In this document: in pieces, positions 53,754 to 61,866 of the stretch
Numbering within the stretch: position 1 is the stretch's first letter
How the letters are laid out: each line of letters opens with the position of its first letter
The notes under the pieces: model-generated
Told to the model about the DNA's origin: nothing
Databases searched by the model: none
The model's input: the letters and a program-made list of their open reading frames with translations, nothing else
NCBI RefSeq assembly: GCF_000763905.1
Contig: NZ_JRKN01000016.1
Span: 19,529-83,528 of the forward strand
Length of the DNA stretch: 64,000 nucleotides
Source: Paracoccus halophilus
GTDB lineage: Bacteria > Pseudomonadota > Alphaproteobacteria > Rhodobacterales > Rhodobacteraceae
Reading direction: 5' to 3'
Program-made: the position numbers and the translations under genes

Positions 53754-53818
53754 CCCATATCACGGGGGGCGCCCGCCCCCTTGAGCCAGCATTTCCATCG
53801 ACATGACAGGGACAGCCC

Positions 53819-54928
53819 ATGAAAATCTCGGAAATCCACATCCATACGCATGACATGCCCGTGAAGAACGGGCCCTATACCATCGCCAGCTCGACCGTCT
53901 GGTCCCTGCAGACCACACTGGTCAGGATCGTCGCCGATAACGGCCTGACCGGCTGGGGCGAGACCTGCCCGGTCGGCCCCACCTATGCGCCCAGCCATGC
54001 GCTTGGCGCGGTTGCCGCGCTGTCCCAGATCGCACCCGGCCTGATCGGCGCGAACCCGCTGCAGCCGCTGCTGCTGCGGCGCAGGATGGACGGCCAGCTT
54101 TGCGGCCACAACTACGCCAAGGCGGCGCTGGACATCGCCGCCCATGACCTGATGGGCAAGCATTACGGGGTCCGCGTCGCCGATCTGCTGGGCGGCGTGG
54201 CCAGCGAACGGGTGCCATCCTATTACGCGACCGGCATCGGCGAGCCGGACGAGATCGCCCGCATCGCCGCCGAAAAGGTGGCCGAGGGCTTTCCGCGCCT
54301 GCAGATCAAGATCGGCAACCGCCCGGTCGAGACGGATATCGAGACGGTCCGCAAGGTCTGGGAGCGGATCGGCGGCAAGGGCGTGCGGCTGGCCATCGAC
54401 GGCAATCGCAGCCTGCCCGCCCGCGACGTGCTGCGGCTCAGCCGCGAATGCCCGGACATCCCTTTCGTCATGGAACAGCCCTGCAACACGCTGGAAGAGA
54501 TCGTCTCGATCCGCAACCGCGTCCATCACGGCATCTATTTGGATGAGAATGGCGAGGATCTGTCCACCGTGATCCGCGCCGCCGGCCAGGGGCTTTGCGA
54601 CGGCTTCGGCATGAAGGTCACCCGCATCGGCGGCCTGCAGGCGATGACGGCCTTCCGCGACATCTGCGAGGCCCGCGCGCTGCCCCATACCTGCGACGAC
54701 GCCTGGGGCGGCGACATCATCGCCGCCGCCTGCACCCATATCGGGGCCACGGTGCAGCCGCGCCTGAACGAGGGCGTCTGGATCGCCCAGCCCTATATCG
54801 AGGGCAATTACGACGAAGAGAACGGCATCCGCATCACCGGCGGCCATATCGATCTGCCAAAGGGTCCGGGCCTTGGCATCACGCCCGACGACAGCCTGTT
54901 CGGCCCTGCGGTCGCCTCGTTTTCATAA
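53819..54928 (+). CDS. hpbD: 4-hydroxyproline betaine 2-epimerase
   Basis: A 369-residue enolase-superfamily (MR-MLE) enzyme. It appears nearly identical to HpbD of Pelagibaca as I recall it, including [17 protein letters not shown] and [16 protein letters not shown]. The active site has Y56, lysines K164 (QIKIG) and K266 (GMKVTRIGG), and metal ligands D194, E219 and D242. HpbD interconverts trans-4-hydroxy-L-proline betaine and the cis-D isomer. The two active-site lysines are those needed for 1,1-proton transfer. It is 65 bases after the reductase and on the same strand. Confidence 0.93.
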   Translation: MKISEIHIHTHDMPVKNGPYTIASSTVWSLQTTLVRIVADNGLTGWGETCPVGPTYAPSHALGAVAALSQIAPGLIGANPLQPLLLRRRMDGQLCGHNYAKAALDIAAHDLMGKHYGVRVADLLGGVASERVPSYYATGIGEPDEIARIAAEKVAEGFPRLQIKIGNRPVETDIETVRKVWERIGGKGVRLAIDGNRSLPARDVLRLSRECPDIPFVMEQPCNTLEEIVSIRNRVHHGIYLDENGEDLSTVIRAAGQGLCDGFGMKVTRIGGLQAMTAFRDICEARALPHTCDDAWGGDIIAAACTHIGATVQPRLNEGVWIAQPYIEGNYDEENGIRITGGHIDLPKGPGLGITPDDSLFGPAVASFS

Positions 54929-54952
54929 CGCCGTCTGCCGTGGCGCCCGGTT

Positions 54953-55168
54953 TCATCTCGTCGGATCCCGGTCGGAACCGGCGCGCAGACCATCGGCCCC
55001 GCGCGGACCGACGGATAGAGCAGGATCGCCTGAAAGGGCGCCCAGAACCGCCTCGACCGTGGCGCCGATGGCGGCGAACAGACCGTGCAGGTTGGTGTTC
55101 ATCCAGTCGACGAAGGGGGCAAGCACCATGGCGATAATCCGGTTGATGTCTTCGTCGATGGGATGAAT
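54953..55168 (-). pseudogene. Possible N-terminal stub of a betaine ABC permease
   Basis: A minus-strand frame reads IHPIDEDINRIIAMVLAPFV then DWMNTNLHGLFAAIGATVEA, then VLGALS, before losing meaning and stopping at 54953. The pattern of a short basic-acidic leader, a DW-containing helix and a second amphipathic helix resembles the start of ProW/OpuAB-type glycine or proline betaine permeases. The match is short and from memory. A betaine transporter is expected beside hpbD, which makes a decayed one plausible. Confidence 0.35.
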
Positions 55169-55197
55169 ACCGCCGCCCTTCGGCGCTTTATGTGTAA

Positions 55198-55280
55198 AAC
55201 CTCGTCGATACCTATGCCCGCGTGGCCATGGCCAAGCTCTACACCGAGAAGACGGCGATCACGGCGGCCGAACTGCTTCG
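55198..55280 (+). mobile_element. IS481-family transposase fragment
   Basis: About 27 codons, NLVDTYARVAMAKLYTEKTA then ITAAELL, match the integrase core of IS481-type transposases (the usual form is IDTYAKVAFAKLYDRKTPIT). Nothing upstream or downstream continues the match, so only an internal scrap remains. Confidence 0.6.
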
Positions 55281-55359
55281 GCTCTTCGGCCATCCTTGGG
55301 CGGCCGCAATTGGCCAGGCTCAACCGCGACTGCTCCTTGATATGGGCAGAACCACCAGG

Positions 55360-55550
55360 TCCATGCCCTGCCGGCGGCTCGCCGGGCAACTGCGAAAGGC
55401 CTGTAAGCCGCGGGGCTGACATTCATCACCTGGCACAGCCGGTCGATCAGCAGGGCCCCGCGCTGCTCTTCGACGAACCTGAACATCACGGCGTTTGGCT
55501 CGCGAAGAACTGGGTGGTCTTTTTCAGGATGCCCCCTCTTCTGCTGGCTC
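55360..55550 (-). mobile_element. IS3-family orfA/orfB junction fragment
   Basis: On the minus strand the end of orfA (GILKKTTQFFASQTP, stop at 55486-55488) overlaps the start of orfB (ATG at 55486), which reads MFRFVEEQRGALLIDRLCQV then MNVSPAAYRPF. This is the conserved junction of IS3-family elements, where orfB is normally reached by frameshifting. Both flanks are missing, so it is a relic. Confidence 0.7.
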
Positions 55551-55625
55551 TCACTCGGATCGGCACCTGCTTGCATTTAGCTTGGGCACCCGGTTGCATG
55601 AACACCTGCAACATAGACTCGCTAC

Positions 55626-56136
55626 ATGCGCCTGCCCGCCGCGACCTGGCGTCGCCTGTCGGCTGGCCTCGGCACGACGGGAGAGCGGCTCCATGGCTGG
55701 GCCTGTCCGGAGCTGGCTGATCTCGATGCCTGTGATCTTGACGCGCATTTCACCGGCCTGTGGACACGGGGCTTGCTGATCCGCCGCAACATTGCCGATG
55801 GTGAGCTCGCTTTCTTTTCCGCCTGATCCCCGCAGCGCACACCCATGGAAACCCTGGTGCAGGTTGAAGGGCATCGACGGGCGGTCGAGGACAGTTTCGA
55901 GAGCGCAGAAAACGAACTCGGCCTCGGTCACAGCGAAACACGCTCTTGGCATGGCCGGCACCGCCATGTTTCTCTGGTCAGGCTGGCCTTCGCCATCACG
56001 CAAATGCCGCATCGCCGACCGCATCGCACAGCGGCAGATCCAGCCAGCTCAAATCATCGCATGGCCGCTTTGGCGAAGGGCGCATCAGGCTGCGGCAAGG
56101 CGCGCCCAGATCAAACAGAAAATGCAACTGGAATGA
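55626..56136 (+). pseudogene. IS701-family transposase, 3' part, inactivated
   Basis: The frame WRRLSAGLGTTGERLHGWAC...FTGLWTRGLLIRRNIADGEL is typical of the IS701 catalytic region. An in-frame TGA at 55824, where a Trp is expected, breaks it. The same frame resumes METLVQVEGHRRAVEDSFES...SRSWHGRHRHVSLV, with R for a common W (SWHGWHRH). A later frameshift is needed to reach the C-terminus HQAAARRAQIKQKMQLE at 56136. The N-terminal half is absent. Confidence 0.75.
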
Positions 56137-56183
56137 TAGGGCGGATCTCACCGCCCTGCCTCGCCGGCCGCCGGCGGGCCGGA

Positions 56184-58814
56184 TCAGCGCCGGAATTGCA
56201 GGCGGATCTGCTTTTCGATCTCGGTCAGCGCGAAAAAGGCTGCGCCGATGCCGACGATCAGCAACCCGTCGCCAAAGCTGATCGGCCGCGTGCCGAACAT
56301 GCTCTGAAAGACCGGCACATAGGTGATGGTGAATTGCGCCAGCGTGACGATCGCGACCATGGTCCAGATCACGCGCGTTCCGCGCACGGCACGCCAAGTC
56401 AGCGATGTGTCATACAGGCTGCGCACGAAGAACAGGTGAAAGATCTCCAGCACCACCAGCATGTTCATCGCCATGGTCTGCGCCAGTTCCAGCGGATAGC
56501 CGCGATCGATCGCATAGCTGAACAGGCCATAGACCGCCGCCAGGAACAGCACCCCGACCAGCACGACCTGCCAGACCAGCACGCCCGGCATCACCGGCGC
56601 GTCGCGGGGGCGCGGCGGGCGGCGCATGGTGCCCGCCTCGGTCGGCTCAAAGGCGAGCGCAATGCCCAGCGTGGTGGCGGTGATCAGGTTCACCCACAGC
56701 AACTGCACGGCGGTCACCGGCAGGGCATGCCCGGCCAAGAGCGCGGCCATCACGGTCAGCGCCTCGCCGGCATTGGTGGGCAGGGTCCAGGCGATGACCT
56801 TGCGCAGATTGTCGAACACCGTCCGCCCCTCGCGCACCGCCGCCACGATCGAGGCGAAATTATCGTCGGCCAGAACCAGATCGGCGGCTTCCTTGGCGGC
56901 CTCGGAGCCTTTCAGGCCCATGGCGATCCCGGCATCCGCACGCTTGAGCGCCGGGGCGTCGTTCACCCCGTCGCCGGTCATCGCCACGGTCAGGCCATTG
57001 GCCTGCAAGGCAGCGACCAGCCGCAGCTTGTGCTCGGGGCTGGTGCGGGCAAAGACATCGGTGCCGATCACCTCATGTTCCAGCACGGCATCGTCCATCC
57101 GGTCCAGATCGGCGCCGGTCAGCACCCGATCGGGCTGCGCCAGCCCGATCCCGGCGGCGATGGCGGCGGCGGTGCCGGCATGATCGCCGGTAATCATCTT
57201 GACCCGGATCCCCGCCGACCGGCATTCGGCCACGGCCGCCACCGCCTCGGGGCGCGGCGGATCGATCAGGCCGATCAGCCCCAGAAAGCGCAGCCCGCCC
57301 TGCAGGGCATCCTCGTCGATGCCGTCACCGGCGGGCTCCATCGCCCCGAGCGCCAGAACCCGTTGCCCCTGCGCCGCCATGGCCTCGGCCCGGTCCAGCC
57401 ATAGCGCATGGTCGATATCGCCGCACATCGGCACCACCCGCTCGGGCGCGCCCTTGACATGCACCAGCCGCCCGCCTGCGCCCGCGCTGAGCACCGCCAT
57501 GAAGCGATGCCGCGAATCAAAGGGGATCGCATCGCGGCGCGTCCAGCCGCCCGGGGCCGCCGCCAGCTTGCCGGCAAAGGCCAGCAACGCGCCCTCCATC
57601 GGATCGCCCTCGCAATGCCAGTCGGCGCCCTCGCGACGCAGATGCGCGTCATTGCACAGCGCCGCCGCCAGCCCCAATGCGGAAAGATCGCCCTCGGGCG
57701 TGACGCGGCCCTGGGGCGCGTAGCCTTCGCCCTCGACCACGAAGCGGCCAAGCGGGGTTTCGGCGGCGGCGACCATCATCTCGTTGCGGGTCAGGGTGCC
57801 GGTCTTGTCGGTGCAGATGACCGAAACCGAGCCGATGGTCTCGATGGCATGCAGGCGCCGGACGATCGCATTGCGCCGCGCCATGGCCTGCACGCCGATG
57901 GCCAGCGTGATCGTCAGGACCGCCGGCAGGCCCTCGGGGATGGCGGCGACGGCGAGGCTGACGACGGTCATCAGGATCTCGACAAAGGCGAAATGCGCGA
58001 CGTAATAGCCATAGGCCAGCATCAGCCCCGAGACGAGCAGGATCAGCAGCGAAAGCCAGCTTGCGAAACGGTTCATCTGCTCGATCAGCGGCGTGACCAG
58101 CTTCTCGACCCCGGACAGCAGCTGCCCGATACGGCCGATCTCGGTCGCGGTGCCGGTGGCGACGACCAGCCCGCGCGCGGTGCCCTGCGTCACCAGCGTG
58201 CCGGAATAGGCCATGGAATGCCGGTCGCCAAGCGCCGCATCACGAGGCGCAGGCGCGACATCCTTGGCCACCGGCACCGATTCGCCGGTCAGCGCGGCCT
58301 CCTGCACCGACAGGCCATTGGCCGCGATCAGACGCAGATCGGCGGGAACGCGGTCGCCCGGCTCGAGCAGCACGATATCGCCGGGAACCAGCGCCGCCCC
58401 CTCCAGGCTAAGCCGCTGCCCACCCCGGATCACCGCCGCGCGCAGCGCCAGCATGTTGCGGATCGCGCCCATCGCCGCCTCGGCCCGGCCCTCCTGCAGG
58501 AAGCCGATCACGGCATTGGCCAGCACCACCGCCAGGATGACGCCGGTATCGACCCAGTATTGCAGCCCCGCCGTGACCGCCGCCGCCGCCAGCAGCACAT
58601 AGATCAGCACATTGTTGAACTGCGCCAGAAACCGCCGCAGCGGGCCGCGCCGCTGCCCCTCGGGCAGGCGATTGGGGCCATATCGCTCAAGCCTTTCGGC
58701 CGCCTCGGCGGGTTCGAGCCCCCCGGCCCTACTGTCAAGCGCGGCCAGGCATTCCTCGACCGTGCGGCTGTGACTGTCATGGGGCACGAACCCGGTGGTT
58801 TCAGCATTCTGCAT
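56184..58814 (-). CDS. P-type cation-transporting ATPase (P2-like)
   Basis: An 876-residue ion pump with all P-type motifs. They are TGES (actuator), PEGLP in M4, the phosphorylated Asp in ICTDKTGTLTRNEM, KGAPERVV (nucleotide domain), MITGDHAGTA and GDGVNDAPAL (hinge). There are ten predicted helices. It groups with Ca/Mg/Na pumps (PacL/MgtA-like), and the ion cannot be assigned. The start at 58814 is the family N-terminus; the ORF extends 215 codons further upstream, antisense to phaC. It is divergent from the PHA synthase across 225 bases, a pairing seen in stress or low-oxygen clusters of other proteobacteria. Confidence 0.88.
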   Translation of the reverse strand: MQNAETTGFVPHDSHSRTVEECLAALDSRAGGLEPAEAAERLERYGPNRLPEGQRRGPLRRFLAQFNNVLIYVLLAAAAVTAGLQYWVDTGVILAVVLANAVIGFLQEGRAEAAMGAIRNMLALRAAVIRGGQRLSLEGAALVPGDIVLLEPGDRVPADLRLIAANGLSVQEAALTGESVPVAKDVAPAPRDAALGDRHSMAYSGTLVTQGTARGLVVATGTATEIGRIGQLLSGVEKLVTPLIEQMNRFASWLSLLILLVSGLMLAYGYYVAHFAFVEILMTVVSLAVAAIPEGLPAVLTITLAIGVQAMARRNAIVRRLHAIETIGSVSVICTDKTGTLTRNEMMVAAAETPLGRFVVEGEGYAPQGRVTPEGDLSALGLAAALCNDAHLRREGADWHCEGDPMEGALLAFAGKLAAAPGGWTRRDAIPFDSRHRFMAVLSAGAGGRLVHVKGAPERVVPMCGDIDHALWLDRAEAMAAQGQRVLALGAMEPAGDGIDEDALQGGLRFLGLIGLIDPPRPEAVAAVAECRSAGIRVKMITGDHAGTAAAIAAGIGLAQPDRVLTGADLDRMDDAVLEHEVIGTDVFARTSPEHKLRLVAALQANGLTVAMTGDGVNDAPALKRADAGIAMGLKGSEAAKEAADLVLADDNFASIVAAVREGRTVFDNLRKVIAWTLPTNAGEALTVMAALLAGHALPVTAVQLLWVNLITATTLGIALAFEPTEAGTMRRPPRPRDAPVMPGVLVWQVVLVGVLFLAAVYGLFSYAIDRGYPLELAQTMAMNMLVVLEIFHLFFVRSLYDTSLTWRAVRGTRVIWTMVAIVTLAQFTITYVPVFQSMFGTRPISFGDGLLIVGIGAAFFALTEIEKQIRLQFRR

Positions 58815-58959
58815 GACGATCCGCCCGCTGTTTCCGAACATCCGCAATCTGCCCGATCGGCAAGGCCCTGGCACCGGGCATCTTGCCGCACCGCAGCATG
58901 AACTCTTGCATCCGATCCGGATCATGTCCAGACCGCATGCATGGATGATCCGGGGGCGG

Positions 58960-58973
58960 TTGACCGGGACCAA
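58960..58973. promoter_or_regulatory. Weak FNR/Nnr-like box upstream of phaC
   Basis: TTGACCGGGACCAA sits 66 bases before the PHA synthase ATG. The outer halves (TTGAC and ACCAA) fit the TTGAY-N4-RTCAA consensus with one mismatch in the right half. It could bring both divergent genes under oxygen or nitric-oxide control. One imperfect site is weak evidence. Confidence 0.3.
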
Positions 58974-59039
58974 AGCGCGGCGCAGGAATGATGCCGACAC
59001 CTGTCCCGCCGCCGAATCGAACCCGACGGAAGCCCCATC

Positions 59040-60920
59040 ATGCCGACATCCGACACAGACACTTTCGCGCAGCCCCCCGAGACGACGGCGACGGCCAGGC
59101 CCGATCGCGGCGCGCGCCGGCCGCCCGCCGATCTGGCGCCGCGCATCTGCACGCCGGTCATCCAGCCGCAGCAGGCGCCGATGGCCGAGCCGCTGGGGTT
59201 CGAGGCGTTCAGGTCGCTGGACCGGATGTCCGAGGCGGCGATCGGCCAGCTGACCGGCGGGCTGTCGCCCGCCGCCGCGATGCTGGCCATTTCCGACTGG
59301 GCGCTGCATCTGGCCGCGGCGCCGGGCAAGCGGATGGAACTGGGCTACAAGGCGGCGCGCAAGTCGGCGCGGCTGATGACGCATCTGCTGGCCTCGGCCG
59401 CGGATGTGGCGGCGGCGCCGGCGATCCTGCCGCTGCCGGGCGACAACCGATTCCGCCACGAAAGCTGGCAGAGGCCGCCCTTCTCATGGCTGGCGCAGGG
59501 TTTCCTGTTCCAGCAGCAATGGTGGCACAATGCCACGCATGAGGTGCCCGGCATGACCGAGCACCATACCGATATCATCTCTTTCGCGGCGCGGCAGATC
59601 CTCGACATGTTCTCGCCCTCGAACAACCCGTTCACCAATCCCGAGATCATCGCACGCACGGTCGCGACCAACGGGATGAACTTTGTCCAGGGCTGGCGGA
59701 ACTGGCTCGATGACGTCACCCGGCAGGCGACCGGCCGGCCTCCGGCTGGGGCCGAGAATTTCCGCCCCGGCATCGAGGTCGCGGCGACGCCGGGCAAGGT
59801 GGTCTATCGCAACCACCTGATCGAGCTGATCCAGTACGAACCCGCCACCGGCAAGGTGCATCCCGAGCCGGTGCTGATCGTGCCGGCCTGGATCATGAAA
59901 TACTATATTCTCGACCTGTCGCCCGAGAACTCGCTGATCCGCTGGCTGGTGGCGCAGGGCCATACCGTCTTTGCGATTTCCTGGCGCAATCCCGATGCCG
60001 AGGACCGCGACCTGAGCATGCAGGACTATCACCGCCTGGGCGTCATGGCGGCGCTGGATGCGGTCTCGACGATCCTGCCCGGGCGGCGCATCCACGCGAC
60101 GGGCTATTGCCTGGGCGGCACGCTGCTGGCCATCGCGGCGGCCAGCATGGCGCAGGCGCGGGACGCGCGGCTGGCGACGCTGACATTGCTGGCGGCGCAG
60201 GTCGATTTCTCGGAGCCGGGCGAGCTGGGGCTGTTCATCGATTCCAGCCAGCTGCATTTCCTGCAAAGCATGATGTGGAATCGCGGCTATCTGTCCGCCG
60301 GGCAGATGGGCGGCGCGTTCCAGATGCTGCGCTCGAACGACCTGATCTGGTCGCGCGTCGTGCGCGACTACCTGATGGGCGAGCGGACCCCGATGATCGA
60401 CATGATGGCCTGGAACGCCGACAGCACCCGCATGCCCTACCGGATGCATGCCGAATACCTGCAACGGCTGTATCTGGACAACGAACTGGCGAGCGGGCGC
60501 TTTCTGGTCGAGGGGCGCCCGGCGATCTTGCAGAACATCCGCGCGCCGATCTTCGCCGTCGGGACCGAGCGCGACCATGTCGCGCCCTGGCCTTCGGTCT
60601 ACAAGATCCATCATGTCACCGATACCGAGGTGACATTCGTTCTGACATCGGGCGGCCATAATGCCGGCATCGTCAGCGAACCGGGCCACCCGCACCGCCA
60701 TTATCGCATTCATTCCTGCCGGCTGGGCGACTGCCTGCCGATGGCCTGCGACTGGCACCAGGCGCAGGAGCCGCGACAGGGCTCGTGGTGGCCGGCCTGG
60801 CATGACTGGCTGATCTCGCATGACGGCGACGAGCTGGTCGATCCGCCGACCATGGGCGCACCTGACCGGGGCCTGCCGCCGCTTTGCGACGCGCCGGGCA
60901 CCTATGTCCTGCAGCACTGA
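59040..60920 (+). CDS. phaC: Class I poly(3-hydroxyalkanoate) synthase
   Basis: A 626-residue PhaC. An N-terminal extension rich in Pro and Thr (1-50) precedes the PhaC N domain (RQILDMFSPSNNPFTNPEII). The alpha/beta hydrolase core has nucleophile C357 (GYCLGGT), D512 (TERDHVAPW) and H540 (SGGHNAGIV). It polymerises (R)-3-hydroxyacyl-CoA on granules. It lies 55 kb from phaAB with no phasin, depolymerase or phaR nearby, so it may be an accessory synthase. It is divergent from the P-type ATPase and convergent with the TetR gene; the 57-base gap contains CGGGCCG/CGGCCCG arms that could form a terminator. Confidence 0.9.
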   Translation: MPTSDTDTFAQPPETTATARPDRGARRPPADLAPRICTPVIQPQQAPMAEPLGFEAFRSLDRMSEAAIGQLTGGLSPAAAMLAISDWALHLAAAPGKRMELGYKAARKSARLMTHLLASAADVAAAPAILPLPGDNRFRHESWQRPPFSWLAQGFLFQQQWWHNATHEVPGMTEHHTDIISFAARQILDMFSPSNNPFTNPEIIARTVATNGMNFVQGWRNWLDDVTRQATGRPPAGAENFRPGIEVAATPGKVVYRNHLIELIQYEPATGKVHPEPVLIVPAWIMKYYILDLSPENSLIRWLVAQGHTVFAISWRNPDAEDRDLSMQDYHRLGVMAALDAVSTILPGRRIHATGYCLGGTLLAIAAASMAQARDARLATLTLLAAQVDFSEPGELGLFIDSSQLHFLQSMMWNRGYLSAGQMGGAFQMLRSNDLIWSRVVRDYLMGERTPMIDMMAWNADSTRMPYRMHAEYLQRLYLDNELASGRFLVEGRPAILQNIRAPIFAVGTERDHVAPWPSVYKIHHVTDTEVTFVLTSGGHNAGIVSEPGHPHRHYRIHSCRLGDCLPMACDWHQAQEPRQGSWWPAWHDWLISHDGDELVDPPTMGAPDRGLPPLCDAPGTYVLQH

Positions 60921-60977
60921 ACGCGGCAACGGTGCATCGGGGTCGCGGGCGCCGGGATTTCCGCGCGGGCCGCGTGT

Positions 60978-61616
60978 TTACGGCCCGTCGCCGCGATAGC
61001 CGATTCGGGCCTTGAAACGCTCCATCTCCTGCCCGGTCGGACGCTTGTCGGTGTAGATCTCGACATATTGGGGGAATCGTTTCAGGCGTTCCGCGATGCT
61101 TTCCTCGATTCGCATCGAGATATAGCCGACCTGCACCAGATAGATCGTCCGCGCCCGGACATCGGCATCCTCGGGCGGGTGGCCCCAGCGTTGCAGCATC
61201 GCCTGCAAAGCCTCCAGCCGCTCGGCATCGGCCCGTTGCAGCCGCGCCAGCACATCCGCGTCCTGCTGCGCCCAGCTGCGCACCGCGAGTTCCAGCCGGC
61301 TGTCGAAACTGTTGTCGGACAGAAAGGTCGAGATCAGGTTGAGCATCGCCTCGGTCTCGGTCGCGGCATAATCGCGGGTCGCGGCGACCAGATGATGGGT
61401 TGTGCTCGCCTCCCAGCGGTCCAGCAATGCGTCCAGAAGCTGCTTGCGATCCTTGAAAAACCAGTAAAAACTTGTGCGCGACAGCTTCAGCGTGGTGGCC
61501 AGCGGCATGATCTTGACGGCATCGACGCCCTTGTCCACCAGCGCCTCATAGGCGGCGTCCAGCCAGAGCTCGGGCGAGCCGCGCCAGCCGCGTTCCGGCA
61601 GCTTGTCTGTTCCCAT
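60978..61616 (-). CDS. TetR-family transcriptional regulator
   Basis: A 212-residue TetR protein. The helix-turn-helix region is WLDAAYEALVDKGVDAVKIM, then PLATTLKLSRTSFYWFFKDR, and the C-terminal ligand domain follows. The ATG at 61616 is preceded by GGGACATGAAGAC; an ATG at 61673 is an alternative. It is divergent from the StcD-type demethylase, separated by 250 bases holding paired ATGAAC repeats, so it probably controls that gene. Ligand unknown; a methylated proline is a reasonable guess from context. Confidence 0.82.
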   Translation of the reverse strand: MGTDKLPERGWRGSPELWLDAAYEALVDKGVDAVKIMPLATTLKLSRTSFYWFFKDRKQLLDALLDRWEASTTHHLVAATRDYAATETEAMLNLISTFLSDNSFDSRLELAVRSWAQQDADVLARLQRADAERLEALQAMLQRWGHPPEDADVRARTIYLVQVGYISMRIEESIAERLKRFPQYVEIYTDKRPTGQEMERFKARIGYRGDGP

Positions 61617-61781
61617 GTCTTCATGTCCCGCTGTCAGAGCCAAGGCAATCGTCCGCGCCGGGTTACTGTCCATGAAATGTTCGGCCCTGTCCAGATCGTG
61701 GACAGAATTCACCGCCCCCGGCCAGCCGCGACAAGGTGACAAACCCTGCAAACAGCCCGGTAAGAGAGAAGTATGACAGCC

Positions 61782-61808
61782 ATGAACTTTTAATTGACAC
61801 ATATGAAC
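61782..61808. promoter_or_regulatory. ATGAAC direct repeats and TTGACA in the TetR/StcD gap
   Basis: ATGAAC occurs at 61782-61787 and 61803-61808, exactly 21 bases apart (two helical turns), and flanks a TTGACA (61794-61799) that could be a -35 element for the demethylase gene. Repeats overlapping a promoter suit a repressor site. Confidence 0.4.
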
Positions 61809-61866
61809 ATTTTTGAGATCGTCCGCTGATCCGATCCTAGGCACCAACCCGCGCAAGGCACCTGTC

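Noticed and set aside
55360..55550. IS3 orfA/orfB overlap as a programmed frameshift site in a live element
   Set aside because: Both flanks and all terminal repeats are gone, so no functional product can be made.
55845..57404. Plus-strand 519-codon open frame rich in His, Gln and Arg
   Set aside because: Its first part is the IS701 relic and the rest is the antisense of the P-type ATPase, which has every family motif. Composition is that of a high-GC shadow frame.
58815..59459. 215-codon N-terminal extension of the P-type ATPase frame
   Set aside because: It lies antisense to the start of phaC and has no similarity to P-type ATPases, whose N-terminus is at 58814.
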